Assembly (NCBI GenBank): GCA_913044255.1
Contig: CAJWOI010000188.1
Coordinates: 1 to 5,963, forward strand
Direction of reading: 5' to 3'
Origin: an uncultured Alphaproteobacteria bacterium
Lineage (GTDB): Bacteria; Pseudomonadota; Alphaproteobacteria; UBA7887
DNA length: 5,963 bases
A model generated the notes under the pieces. That model made no database searches. It had not been told where the DNA came from and was given only the letters and a program-made list of their open reading frames with translations. A program made the translations under genes and the position numbers. How positions within the stretch are numbered: position 1 is the stretch's first letter; every line of letters begins with the position of its first letter. This document shows positions 1 through 5,188 of the stretch, piece by piece.

Positions 1-780
1 CGCTTGTGGGCCAAGATCGCCGGCGAGCACCTAAAAACAGACGATCCACGAATACTGGCTCTGAGAACCACGGTTTTCACCGCGGGGGACAAGTTGACGG
101 CGCAAGAACCGTTGAACAATATCACGCGAACAGCAATGCATGTGTTGGCGGCGCTGCTGGGCGGTGCTGACAATATCGTTGTTCCCGCCTATGACGAAGC
201 GCTGGCTTTGCCAACCTATGAATCCGCACGAACAGCGACGTTGATAAAAAATATTCTGCATGACGAGTGCTACGTGGGACAAACCGCCGATCCCATGGGA
301 GGCAGCTACTTTGTCGAAAGTCTGACAACACAGATCGAAGAGAAAGCCTACCACTGGTACGGGCAGGTCAAAGACATGGGCGGTCCGGCTGCGGCCATTG
401 AAAACGGTTTCTATTTGAAGGAAATGTCTGACGGTATGTATCGCCAGTTCACCGAAGTCGAATCGGGTGAACGCACTGTCATTGGCGTCAACAAACATAT
501 CCGTGAGACGGAAACCCAAATCGATATTTTCAAAGGCGATCCGGAGGCCGAGCAACGGCAAATCGATCGTCTAAAAGAATCACGTACGAACCGTGATCAG
601 AAACAAGCAATGACGGCATTGGCCGAAGTGCGCCGGGTTGCAGAAGCAAAGAATAAAGGTAAACAAGAAAATATTGTTCCCAGCTTTGTTGAAGCCGTCC
701 GCGCTCGAGCAACGGTTGGGGAAATTTTTGATGAGTTGCGAGAAGTATTTGGTGAATATCAAGCTCCAAACGTTGTATAA
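1..780 (+). CDS. Acyl-CoA mutase large subunit, B12-dependent (C-terminal half; 5' end outside window)
   Basis: This open frame enters from the left edge and gives 259 codons of the C-terminal half of a methylmalonyl-CoA-mutase-type large subunit; whole family members are about 550 residues. Such enzymes use adenosylcobalamin for carbon-skeleton rearrangement of acyl-CoA esters in the cytoplasm. Family landmarks seen in order: RTTVFTAGDKLTAQEPLNNI (nt 64-123), DEALALPT (193-216), DPMGGSYFVE (289-318), the MGG..AAIENG stretch (376-405), ESGER..GVNK (460-495) and the terminal TVGEIFDELREVFGEY (712-759). There is no B12-binding domain on this chain; the next gene supplies it, so this is a split mutase like the 2-hydroxyisobutyryl-CoA, isobutyryl-CoA or archaeal methylmalonyl-CoA enzymes. 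The residues that set substrate choice lie upstream of the window. The usual TQSLHTN stretch before DEAL is replaced by ADNIVVP (nt 166-186), which is atypical. The broad family is secure; the substrate is unknown. Confidence 0.93.
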   Translation, partial: RLWAKIAGEHLKTDDPRILALRTTVFTAGDKLTAQEPLNNITRTAMHVLAALLGGADNIVVPAYDEALALPTYESARTATLIKNILHDECYVGQTADPMGGSYFVESLTTQIEEKAYHWYGQVKDMGGPAAAIENGFYLKEMSDGMYRQFTEVESGERTVIGVNKHIRETETQIDIFKGDPEAEQRQIDRLKESRTNRDQKQAMTALAEVRRVAEAKNKGKQENIVPSFVEAVRARATVGEIFDELREVFGEYQAPNVV

Positions 781-792
781 GAAAGAAAATAA

Positions 793-1194
793 ATGTCCAA
801 GATCGCGCGCGTACTAATTGGAAAACCGGGGCTTGATGGACATGAAGCCGGAGCTAAAGTCGTTGCAAAAATGCTACTCGACGCCGGTTTTGAAGTGATC
901 TATACTGGTGCCAGACAAACGCCCGAGATGATTGTTCGGTCGGCTTTGGAAGAGGATGTTGATGTAATCGGCCTAAGCCTACTATCGGGTGCGCACTACG
1001 AATTGTGCAGACGGATCTTGGACCTGATGAAAGAGGAGGGTGTAGGAAATATTCCTGTGATTGTAGGTGGGATTGTCCCAGCCGAAGATATCCCAAAATT
1101 AGAAGAAATTGGTGTGAAGGCTGTTTTCGGTCCGGGAAGTGGTAGTAAAAAAATCATCGACAGAATTAACACCATTTTGAAAAACGCGACGTAA
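793..1194 (+). CDS. Acyl-CoA mutase small subunit, cobalamin-binding domain protein
   Basis: A 133-residue stand-alone B12-binding domain that completes the split mutase. It is expected to bind adenosylcobalamin base-off/His-on and dock onto the large subunit. The three hallmark motifs are present: D15-x-H17-x-x-G20 (GLDGHEAG, with H17 the lower axial cobalt ligand), the S-x-L motif at S62-L64 (IGLSLLSG) and the Gly-Gly at 92-93 (VIVGGIVP). The length matches free-standing small subunits of about 130-140 residues. The gene starts 12 bases after the large-subunit stop, so the two are almost certainly co-transcribed. The ribosome-binding site is poor (purine-rich AAGAAAG just upstream), which suggests coupling to translation of the large subunit. 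Its base composition is AT-richer than that of the dehydrogenase further right. No MeaB/ArgK-like GTPase chaperone gene follows, though one often accompanies such pairs. Confidence 0.95.
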   Translation: MSKIARVLIGKPGLDGHEAGAKVVAKMLLDAGFEVIYTGARQTPEMIVRSALEEDVDVIGLSLLSGAHYELCRRILDLMKEEGVGNIPVIVGGIVPAEDIPKLEEIGVKAVFGPGSGSKKIIDRINTILKNAT

Positions 1195-1201
1195 TAAATG
1201 G

Positions 1202-1215
1202 CTCGTTTGCACGAG
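1202..1215. other. Weak hairpin in the convergent gap between mutase and CoA-transferase genes
   Basis: The 94-base gap between the converging genes contains CTCGT-TTGC-ACGAG, a five-pair stem with a four-base loop that can be extended only by G-U pairs. No T-run follows on either strand, so it is not a convincing intrinsic terminator. I see no other terminator here, so read-through or factor-dependent termination between the two convergent units is possible. Confidence 0.25.
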
Positions 1216-1288
1216 TTGCCGACGCTTCAGCATGTCATCATATCTATCCCGCCTGATGCCATGAAAATCCCTGGTGTTCAGGCCCATT

Positions 1289-2512
1289 CTACGTAGCGGG
1301 CTGTTTCAGCAACTCCTCAATCTCCTCCGTAGAATAGCCAATTTCCGATAGAACCTCGGCACTGTGTTCTCCAAGCATGGGAGGGGCCCGGTAATTGGAT
1401 GGGGGCGTTCCATGCCATTCGCTGGGCACTGCGGTTTCCCGAATAGTTCCCAGCGTCGGATGCTCCACCTCGCTGAAGAACCCAATGTCCTGCAAGTGCG
1501 GATCTTCCAAAAGGCTGTCGAATGTGTGCACGGGAAATACGGGGATGTCAGCGTCCGTTAGCAGGTCCTTCCACTCTGCAGTAGTTTTCTTTGCCAATTG
1601 CTCCTTCACAAAATTTCCCAGCTCTTCACTGTGAACTGTCCGTGTAGTTATTGTTGTTAAGCGCGGATCGGTATCCCACAACTCACTTTGACCAACAATT
1701 TTCAGAAAAGCCTTCCAATGATGATCGTGGTAGATCGTGCAGCAGACATATGCATCTTTCGTTTTGAAAGGATGACGAGAGGGTGAAATGATGCGTGGAT
1801 AGCCAAAGTCGCCTTTCGGTGGTACGAATTTATGTCCGTAGAGATGATCCCCTAATATGTACGGGACCATGGTTTCAAACATCGGAACGTCGATTTGCTG
1901 ACCTCGCCCTGTCTTCTCGCGGTTGTAAAGTGCAGTTGTGATGACGCCAAATGCATAGAGACCAACGGAACGATCGGCGATGTTGAGTGGAACATAGCGC
2001 GGCTCAGCCTTGGTGTTTGCGGCAATTGTCCAGGGCAAGCCAATGGCTGCCTGAATCAGCTCGTCAAATGCCGGAGATCGAGCATATCTGCCGCGCTGGG
2101 AGAATCCGATCATGCTCACGTAGATTATGCGAGGATTGACCTCAGCCAGATCCTCATAGGTTAGGCGAAGGCGTTCCATTCCCTTTGGCCGTACATTGCA
2201 AGCAACAACATCAGCTGTCTCGACCAGGCGAAGGAAGGCTTCGCGCCCTTTTTCCTGCTTTAGATCGAGAACTATGCTGCGCTTATTGCGATTTAGACCG
2301 AGATAGATCGGCCCCATTTTTTCATCACCAGACGGTCCGATATTTCGAGTCGAGTCGCCGTCGGTGGATTCCACCTTGATAACGTCGGCACCGAGATCAC
2401 CCAGGAATTGCGTTGCCGACGGTCCCATCAAGACCGCCGTCAGGTCCAACACCTTGACGCCCTCAAGGGGCCCAGAGTGGCTTGGTTGAGAAGGTGATGG
2501 GATTGCATTCAT
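1289..2512 (-). CDS. Family III (CaiB/BaiF) CoA-transferase
   Basis: A 407-residue cytoplasmic enzyme of the formyl-CoA transferase/CaiB family, which moves CoA from one acyl-CoA to a free carboxylate; the related racemases share the fold. The N-terminal half shows the family blocks VKVLDLT (residues 19-25), LGADVIKVE (40-48) and LNRNKRSIVLDL (73-84). The PAFDELIQAAIG block lies around D150. D180 in NIADRSVGLYA matches the catalytic aspartate of formyl-CoA transferase (Asp169), which forms the covalent acyl intermediate. The C-terminal half has the usual RHPFKTKDAYV and LLEDPHL..IGFF segments. Length and motifs indicate an intact gene. The ATG at 2512 has AAAAGG eight bases upstream, which supports this start. 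It converges on the mutase pair and diverges from the acyl-CoA dehydrogenase gene across a shared control region. It is the likely substrate-activating step of the locus. The substrate and CoA donor are not visible from sequence, and a racemase activity cannot be wholly excluded. Confidence 0.93.
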   Translation of the reverse strand: MNAIPSPSQPSHSGPLEGVKVLDLTAVLMGPSATQFLGDLGADVIKVESTDGDSTRNIGPSGDEKMGPIYLGLNRNKRSIVLDLKQEKGREAFLRLVETADVVACNVRPKGMERLRLTYEDLAEVNPRIIYVSMIGFSQRGRYARSPAFDELIQAAIGLPWTIAANTKAEPRYVPLNIADRSVGLYAFGVITTALYNREKTGRGQQIDVPMFETMVPYILGDHLYGHKFVPPKGDFGYPRIISPSRHPFKTKDAYVCCTIYHDHHWKAFLKIVGQSELWDTDPRLTTITTRTVHSEELGNFVKEQLAKKTTAEWKDLLTDADIPVFPVHTFDSLLEDPHLQDIGFFSEVEHPTLGTIRETAVPSEWHGTPPSNYRAPPMLGEHSAEVLSEIGYSTEEIEELLKQPAT

Positions 2513-2520
2513 CTAGTTGG

Positions 2521-2526
2521 CCTTTT
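2521..2526 (-). promoter_or_regulatory. Ribosome-binding site of the CoA-transferase gene
   Basis: Read on the minus strand this is AAAAGG, eight bases before the ATG at 2512. It supports that start over later in-frame codons. Confidence 0.6.
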
Positions 2527-2527
2527 G

Positions 2528-2540
2528 CATTCGAATTCCG
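2528..2540 (+). repeat. Direct repeat, copy 1 (partner at 2707-2719)
   Basis: CATTCGAATTCCG here and CATTCGAATACCG at 2707-2719 match at 12 of 13 positions, 179 bases apart, and each contains the palindrome ATTCGAAT. Copy 1 lies just upstream of the CoA-transferase ribosome-binding site; copy 2 overlaps the TTGACA hexamer on the dehydrogenase side. A protein-binding role is a guess. Confidence 0.45.
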
Positions 2541-2634
2541 TCCGCGCGGTACCCCTTATCCCCGCCGCCAGTGGGCACCACGGCACATACGTTTGTCCCG
2601 CCCGGGCAATCAAACTGCTAATCCGAAGCGGAAA

Positions 2635-2650
2635 GCACCGATATCGGTGC
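2635..2650. promoter_or_regulatory. Perfect 16-base palindrome, candidate operator A
   Basis: GCACCGATATCGGTGC is a perfect palindrome. Its inner 12 bases, ACCGATATCGGT, match the centre of the inverted repeat at 2736-2757 (ACCGATAACGGT) at 11 of 12 positions. The two centres are 104 bases apart, close to ten turns of B-DNA. The most natural reading is a pair of sites for one dimeric repressor or activator, plausibly the IclR-type regulator encoded at 4141. Confidence 0.6.
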
Positions 2651-2658
2651 AGCGACGG

Positions 2659-2677
2659 CCGTTTGACTCAAAAACGG
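2659..2677. repeat. Inverted repeat CCGTTT-N7-AAACGG
   Basis: Six-base arms around a seven-base spacer, nine bases right of candidate operator A. A smaller symmetry, TTTGA-C-TCAAA (2662-2672), sits inside it and resembles the outer arms of the repeat at 2736-2757. There is no T-run and it lies upstream of both genes, so a terminator role is unlikely. It may be another binding site or chance. Confidence 0.35.
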
Positions 2678-2702
2678 GCGCATCGTCCCACCGATTAGAC
2701 CC

Positions 2703-2730
2703 TTGACATTCGAATACCGGTCTATAAGGT
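2703..2730 (+). promoter_or_regulatory. Candidate sigma-70-type promoter for the acyl-CoA dehydrogenase gene
   Basis: A consensus -35 hexamer TTGACA occupies 2703-2708. The -10 element is uncertain: TATAAG (2723-2728) is close to consensus but only 14 bases away, whereas TAAGGT (2725-2730) has a 16-base spacer but a weak match. Either choice puts the start of transcription in or beside the inverted repeat at 2736-2757, so a protein bound there would block initiation. The direct-repeat copy at 2707 overlaps the -35 region. Confidence 0.4.
2707..2719 (+). repeat. Direct repeat, copy 2 (partner at 2528-2540)
   Basis: CATTCGAATACCG, 12 of 13 bases identical to the copy at 2528. It begins within the TTGACA hexamer and runs into the decamer ATACCGGTCT (2714-2723), which recurs upstream of the regulator gene at 4092. 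Confidence 0.45.
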
Positions 2731-2735
2731 CAAAG

Positions 2736-2757
2736 TTTGAACCGATAACGGTTCAAA
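2736..2757. promoter_or_regulatory. Perfect inverted repeat with 9-base arms, candidate operator B
   Basis: TTTGAACCG and CGGTTCAAA are exact reverse complements separated by ATAA. The site lies immediately downstream of the candidate promoter at 2703-2730, where a bound repressor would cover the start of transcription. It shares its core with the palindrome at 2635-2650. The size and symmetry suit a dimeric regulator; assigning it to the IclR-type protein encoded nearby rests on proximity only. Confidence 0.65.
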
Positions 2758-2893
2758 TGCAAGGGTGGCTCTTGGCACATTAGCCAGGGGCGAGAGCATG
2801 GTGGGGCCGGCGCAAGAGCTTTTGGCGAGCTTTCCGTCTACCTAGGGGCAGTGGCTTAGTCATTGTGATTGCAGGGAAATATCGGAACAAATC

Positions 2894-4078
2894 ATGGATT
2901 TTGCTTACACCACCGAACAAGAAGGCATTCGCCAATCGATCCAAAGCCTGATGAAGGACTTTCCCGACGAATATTGGATGAAGCGCGATCAAGCCCATGA
3001 ATTTCCCATGGACTTCCATAATGCGATCGCCAAGGCAGGGTATCTCGGTCTGGTGATTCCGGAAGAATACGGTGGCTCGGGCTTGGGCATTACCGAGGCA
3101 GGCATAGCTTTGATGGAGGTTGCTGCCTCAGGGGCTTGCTTCAATGGAGCGAGTTCCATTCATCTGAGTATTTTTGGTATCAATCCGGTGGTCAAGCACG
3201 GTAGCGAAGAGATGCGGCGAAAATATTTGCCGCGAGTTGTCTCTGGGGATTTACATATTTGCTTTGGCGTGACCGAGCCGGATGCAGGCACCGACACTAC
3301 CCGTATCAGCACACGCGCCGTGCGGGATGGTGACCGCTATATCATCAATGGAAAAAAAGTCTGGCTTACCAAGGCAGGCGATAGCCAAAAAGTCTTGCTG
3401 CTGACGCGCACCACACCTCTCGAGGAATGCAAAAAACGTACGGATGGGATGACATTATTTTTTGCCGACCTGGACCCGTCGGCGGTTACCATCCGACCAA
3501 TTTCGAAGATGGGGCGCAATGCGGTGGCCTCCAACGAGGTGTTCTTCGACAACCTGTCGGTACCCGCGGCAGACCTGGTCGGGCAGGAAGGGCGCGGTTT
3601 CCACCATCTGCTGGATGGACTGAATCCGGAACGCATCTTGGGATCGTATGAGGGGATCGGCGTCGGTCGTGCCGCCTTGAACCGGGCCGCGCAATACGCC
3701 AAGGATCGACACGTTTTCGGCCGCCCTATCGGCGAGAACCAAGGAATTCAATTGCCGCTGGCGGATTCGCTGGCGCGCCTCCATGGCGCTGAGTTGGCGG
3801 CGCAGAAGGCGGCCTGGCTATACGACACCGGTCAGCCTTGCGGCACGGAAGCGAATATCGCCAAATTCCTTGCAGGCGAAGCTGCTTTTCAGGCCGCTGA
3901 CCGTGCCGTGCAGACCCACGGCGGATTCGGCTACGCCAGTGAATATCATGTCGAACGCTACTTCCGAGAGGCCAGGCTCATACGCATTGCGCCGATCTCC
4001 GAGAACCTCATCCTTGCCGGCCTGGCAGAACATGTGCTGGGGCTCCCGCGTTCCTATGGACGCTCCGATGGGAGCTGA
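2894..4078 (+). CDS. Acyl-CoA dehydrogenase family flavoprotein (isovaleryl/long-chain-type active site)
   Basis: A complete 394-residue FAD enzyme that should introduce an alpha-beta double bond into an acyl-CoA and pass electrons to electron-transfer flavoprotein. The N-terminal helical domain includes GLVIPEEYGGSG (52-63). The beta domain carries the signature FGVTEPDAGTDTTR (124-137) and the INGKKVWLT block (151-159). The C-terminal helical domain contains DRHVFGRPIGENQGIQ (271-286) and VQTHGGFGYASEYHVER (339-355). The medium-chain-type catalytic Glu position (Glu376 in MCAD) aligns with Pro367, whereas LNPER places Glu246 where isovaleryl-CoA and long-chain dehydrogenases keep their catalytic base. 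This predicts a functional enzyme of that subtype. The ATG at 2894 has a weak CGGAA six bases upstream and fits the family N-terminus. The gene sits between a candidate operator region and the IclR-type gene, and may be co-transcribed with the latter. The acyl substrate is undetermined. Confidence 0.94.
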   Translation: MDFAYTTEQEGIRQSIQSLMKDFPDEYWMKRDQAHEFPMDFHNAIAKAGYLGLVIPEEYGGSGLGITEAGIALMEVAASGACFNGASSIHLSIFGINPVVKHGSEEMRRKYLPRVVSGDLHICFGVTEPDAGTDTTRISTRAVRDGDRYIINGKKVWLTKAGDSQKVLLLTRTTPLEECKKRTDGMTLFFADLDPSAVTIRPISKMGRNAVASNEVFFDNLSVPAADLVGQEGRGFHHLLDGLNPERILGSYEGIGVGRAALNRAAQYAKDRHVFGRPIGENQGIQLPLADSLARLHGAELAAQKAAWLYDTGQPCGTEANIAKFLAGEAAFQAADRAVQTHGGFGYASEYHVERYFREARLIRIAPISENLILAGLAEHVLGLPRSYGRSDGS

Positions 4079-4091
4079 GTGTAGGGAATTC

Positions 4092-4101
4092 ATACCGGTC
4101 T
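4092..4101 (+). repeat. Decamer ATACCGGTCT repeated from the divergent control region
   Basis: ATACCGGTCT lies in the 62-base gap between the dehydrogenase stop and the regulator start, and an identical copy is at 2714-2723 beside the candidate promoter and operator B. It contains the palindrome ACCGGT. It could be a half-site allowing the regulator to sense its own upstream region, or chance. Confidence 0.3.
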
Positions 4102-4140
4102 GAACGTGTGTTTTCGCAGGGTTGCCAGTCGAGAGACATA

Positions 4141-4956
4141 ATGAGCAAGAAGACCGAAAACAGCGAGGCAGTAGCAACAGAAGGATCAGATGCGTCAGGA
4201 CCGAGATCTCCGACGCGAACACTCAGGATCTTGGAGTTAATCGCTGAAAACAATAACAATCTGACGCTGGCTCAGGTAAGCCAACACCTCAGTATACCGA
4301 AGACGAGTTTGCTCAGCCTGCTGCGATCTTTAGTGGCGCAAAACTACCTGATTAGCCAAGCTGGGAAGTACCGGTTGGGTTCGGCAACATACCGTCTGAC
4401 GTTCATGGTTAACCGCAATCCGTTTATCAGAACTATCCGGCCCGCACTCGAAAGAGTGGCACAGTCCGTTGGTGAGACCGTTTCGTTCTGCATGTTCGAT
4501 GCGAGCAAACGCGAAGTGGAATATTCGGACCTAATTGAGTCGGCACGCTCGATTCGCTATGTCGTTGATGTCGGTACAACTCGTCCGCTTTATTGTGTTG
4601 CTGCAGGTCTAGCAATTCTCGCATGGCAAGATCCGGAATGGATTGAAAACTATCTCGACACCATACCTTTGAAGCAGATTACTGCAGCGACAGTAATCGA
4701 CAAGGCATCGATAATCGAGCGGTTGCGCGAAATCAGGACGAAGGGTTACGCGATATCAGCTGGAGAGTTCTCTGAAGACGTATTCGGCTTCGCTGCACCT
4801 GTTTTTTCTCACCCGGGGCAAGTTTCGTTTGCAATCGGAATTGGTGCTCCCAGTGTCCGAGCGTTTTCGAAAAAGGAAGAGTACGCAAAAGTCGTTCATG
4901 ATGAAGCGGCGGCAATTTCCCTAACGCTGCAGGGCGGCGACTCGAACAGCAGCTAA
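4141..4956 (+). CDS. IclR-family transcriptional regulator
   Basis: A 271-residue regulator with the two IclR parts. An N-terminal winged helix-turn-helix spans about residues 24-85 (RTLRILELIAENNN, then LTLAQVSQHLSIPKTSLLSLLRSL, then the wing YLISQAGKYRLG). A C-terminal GAF-like effector domain spans about 93-265 (ALERVAQSVGETVSFCMFD, the RYVVDVGTTRPLYCVAAGLAILA segment, the IRTKGYAISAGEF segment, and FAAPVFSHPGQVSFAIGIG). Such proteins act as dimers and bind palindromic sites, usually responding to a small organic acid of the pathway they control. The ATG at 4141 is chosen because GAGAG lies five bases upstream and the first twenty residues are a plausible disordered tail; a GTG at 4108 would add eleven residues without a clear ribosome-binding site. 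It follows the dehydrogenase by 62 bases in the same direction. Candidate targets are the palindromes at 2635 and 2736. Confidence 0.93.
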   Translation: MSKKTENSEAVATEGSDASGPRSPTRTLRILELIAENNNNLTLAQVSQHLSIPKTSLLSLLRSLVAQNYLISQAGKYRLGSATYRLTFMVNRNPFIRTIRPALERVAQSVGETVSFCMFDASKREVEYSDLIESARSIRYVVDVGTTRPLYCVAAGLAILAWQDPEWIENYLDTIPLKQITAATVIDKASIIERLREIRTKGYAISAGEFSEDVFGFAAPVFSHPGQVSFAIGIGAPSVRAFSKKEEYAKVVHDEAAAISLTLQGGDSNSS

Positions 4957-4993
4957 TTACGAGAACAAAAACAAAGGAAAGAGAGAATTATCC

Positions 4994-5101
4994 ATGCAGT
5001 CATTTCTCGAACGATTTTCAAAACAAAAAGACGACTATGCTGGAGAATACAGTATAGCAGGAAGACAATACTACCGCATGCACTGTGGTTTATTGTTCTA
5101 A
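4994..5101 (+). CDS. Possible 35-residue small ORF upstream of the TRAP gene
   Basis: An ATG-to-TAA frame beginning MQSFLERFSKQKDDY and ending RMHCGLLF, 38 bases after the regulator stop. GAGAG at 4981-4985 lies eight bases before the ATG, and AAGGA is further upstream, so initiation is plausible. I recognise no family, signal peptide or membrane segment. The frame also contains a strong hairpin (5035-5057), which would constrain its codons. It could be a leader peptide for the transporter gene, a real microprotein, or a chance frame in AT-rich intergenic DNA; chance is the default. Confidence 0.22.
   Translation: MQSFLERFSKQKDDYAGEYSIAGRQYYRMHCGLLF
5035..5057. repeat. Hairpin in the TRAP gene leader
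   Basis: CTATGCTG and CAGTATAG can pair as an eight-pair stem (seven Watson-Crick pairs and one G-U) around the loop GAGAATA. No T-run follows, so it is not a standard terminator. It could be an operator or an RNA structure between the regulator and transporter genes. Confidence 0.4.
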
Positions 5102-5102
5102 C

Positions 5103-5134
5103 TGCCAAATTTTCTCTTTGGAGGATTTTTGGCA
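5103..5134 (+). promoter_or_regulatory. Alternative hairpins around an orphan Shine-Dalgarno sequence
   Basis: TGCCAAA (5103-5109) can pair with TTTGGCA (5128-5134), looping out GGAGG (5120-5124). Alternatively CCAAA (5105-5109) can pair with TTTGG (5117-5121), which would partly occlude the same GGAGG. The two folds exclude one another. An A-run follows rather than a T-run, so this is not an intrinsic terminator on the plus strand. GGAGG has no well-placed ATG: a TTG at 5129 is only four bases away, though it is in frame with the TRAP gene. A role in translational control is speculative. Confidence 0.3.
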
Positions 5135-5175
5135 AAAAAAATACGGGCCGGTGGAATGTGGTCCGCAACAGAGAT

Positions 5176-5180
5176 GGGAG
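5176..5180 (+). promoter_or_regulatory. Ribosome-binding site deciding the TRAP gene start
   Basis: GGGAG, eight bases before the ATG at 5189. In-frame alternatives (TTG 5129, ATG 5156, ATG 5174) have worse-placed sites and would put an odd extension in front of a normal signal peptide. Confidence 0.6.
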
Positions 5181-5188
5181 AGTATCAA

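Larger units (their letters stand above)
2513..2893. promoter_or_regulatory. Divergent control region between CoA-transferase and acyl-CoA dehydrogenase genes
   Basis: These 381 bases lie between two divergently read genes and hold no convincing gene; open frames crossing it lack start signals and family features. The segment 2528-2757 is dense in symmetry: a perfect 16-base palindrome (2635-2650), a second inverted repeat (2659-2677), a perfect 9-base-arm inverted repeat (2736-2757), a 13-base direct repeat (2528 and 2707) and a TTGACA hexamer (2703). I see no clear signal in 2758-2870, so the dehydrogenase mRNA may carry a leader of well over 100 bases. I could not find a good minus-strand promoter for the CoA-transferase gene by eye. 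Confidence 0.7.

Noticed and set aside
31..561. 176-codon minus-strand open frame opposite the mutase large subunit
   Set aside because: It lies wholly antisense to a gene with strong family motifs, and its translation shows no recognisable domain.
2482..2706. 74-codon plus-strand frame across the CoA-transferase start and the control region
   Set aside because: No ribosome-binding site, no recognisable features, and it overlaps the start of an evident gene and the palindromic control elements.
4108..4140. GTG start adding eleven residues to the IclR-type regulator
   Set aside because: The ATG at 4141 has a better ribosome-binding site, and the extension adds nothing resembling the family.
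3818..4222. 134-codon minus-strand frame across the end of the dehydrogenase and the start of the regulator
   Set aside because: It is antisense to two clear genes and has no family resemblance.
5103..5142. Hairpin followed by a homopolymer run as a terminator
   Set aside because: On the plus strand the run is A, not T. On the minus strand the T-run precedes the stem, so neither direction fits an intrinsic terminator.
5129..5188. Earlier in-frame starts for the TRAP gene (TTG 5129, ATG 5156, ATG 5174)
   Set aside because: They would place up to twenty extra residues ahead of a normal signal peptide, and only the ATG at 5189 has a well-spaced GGGAG.
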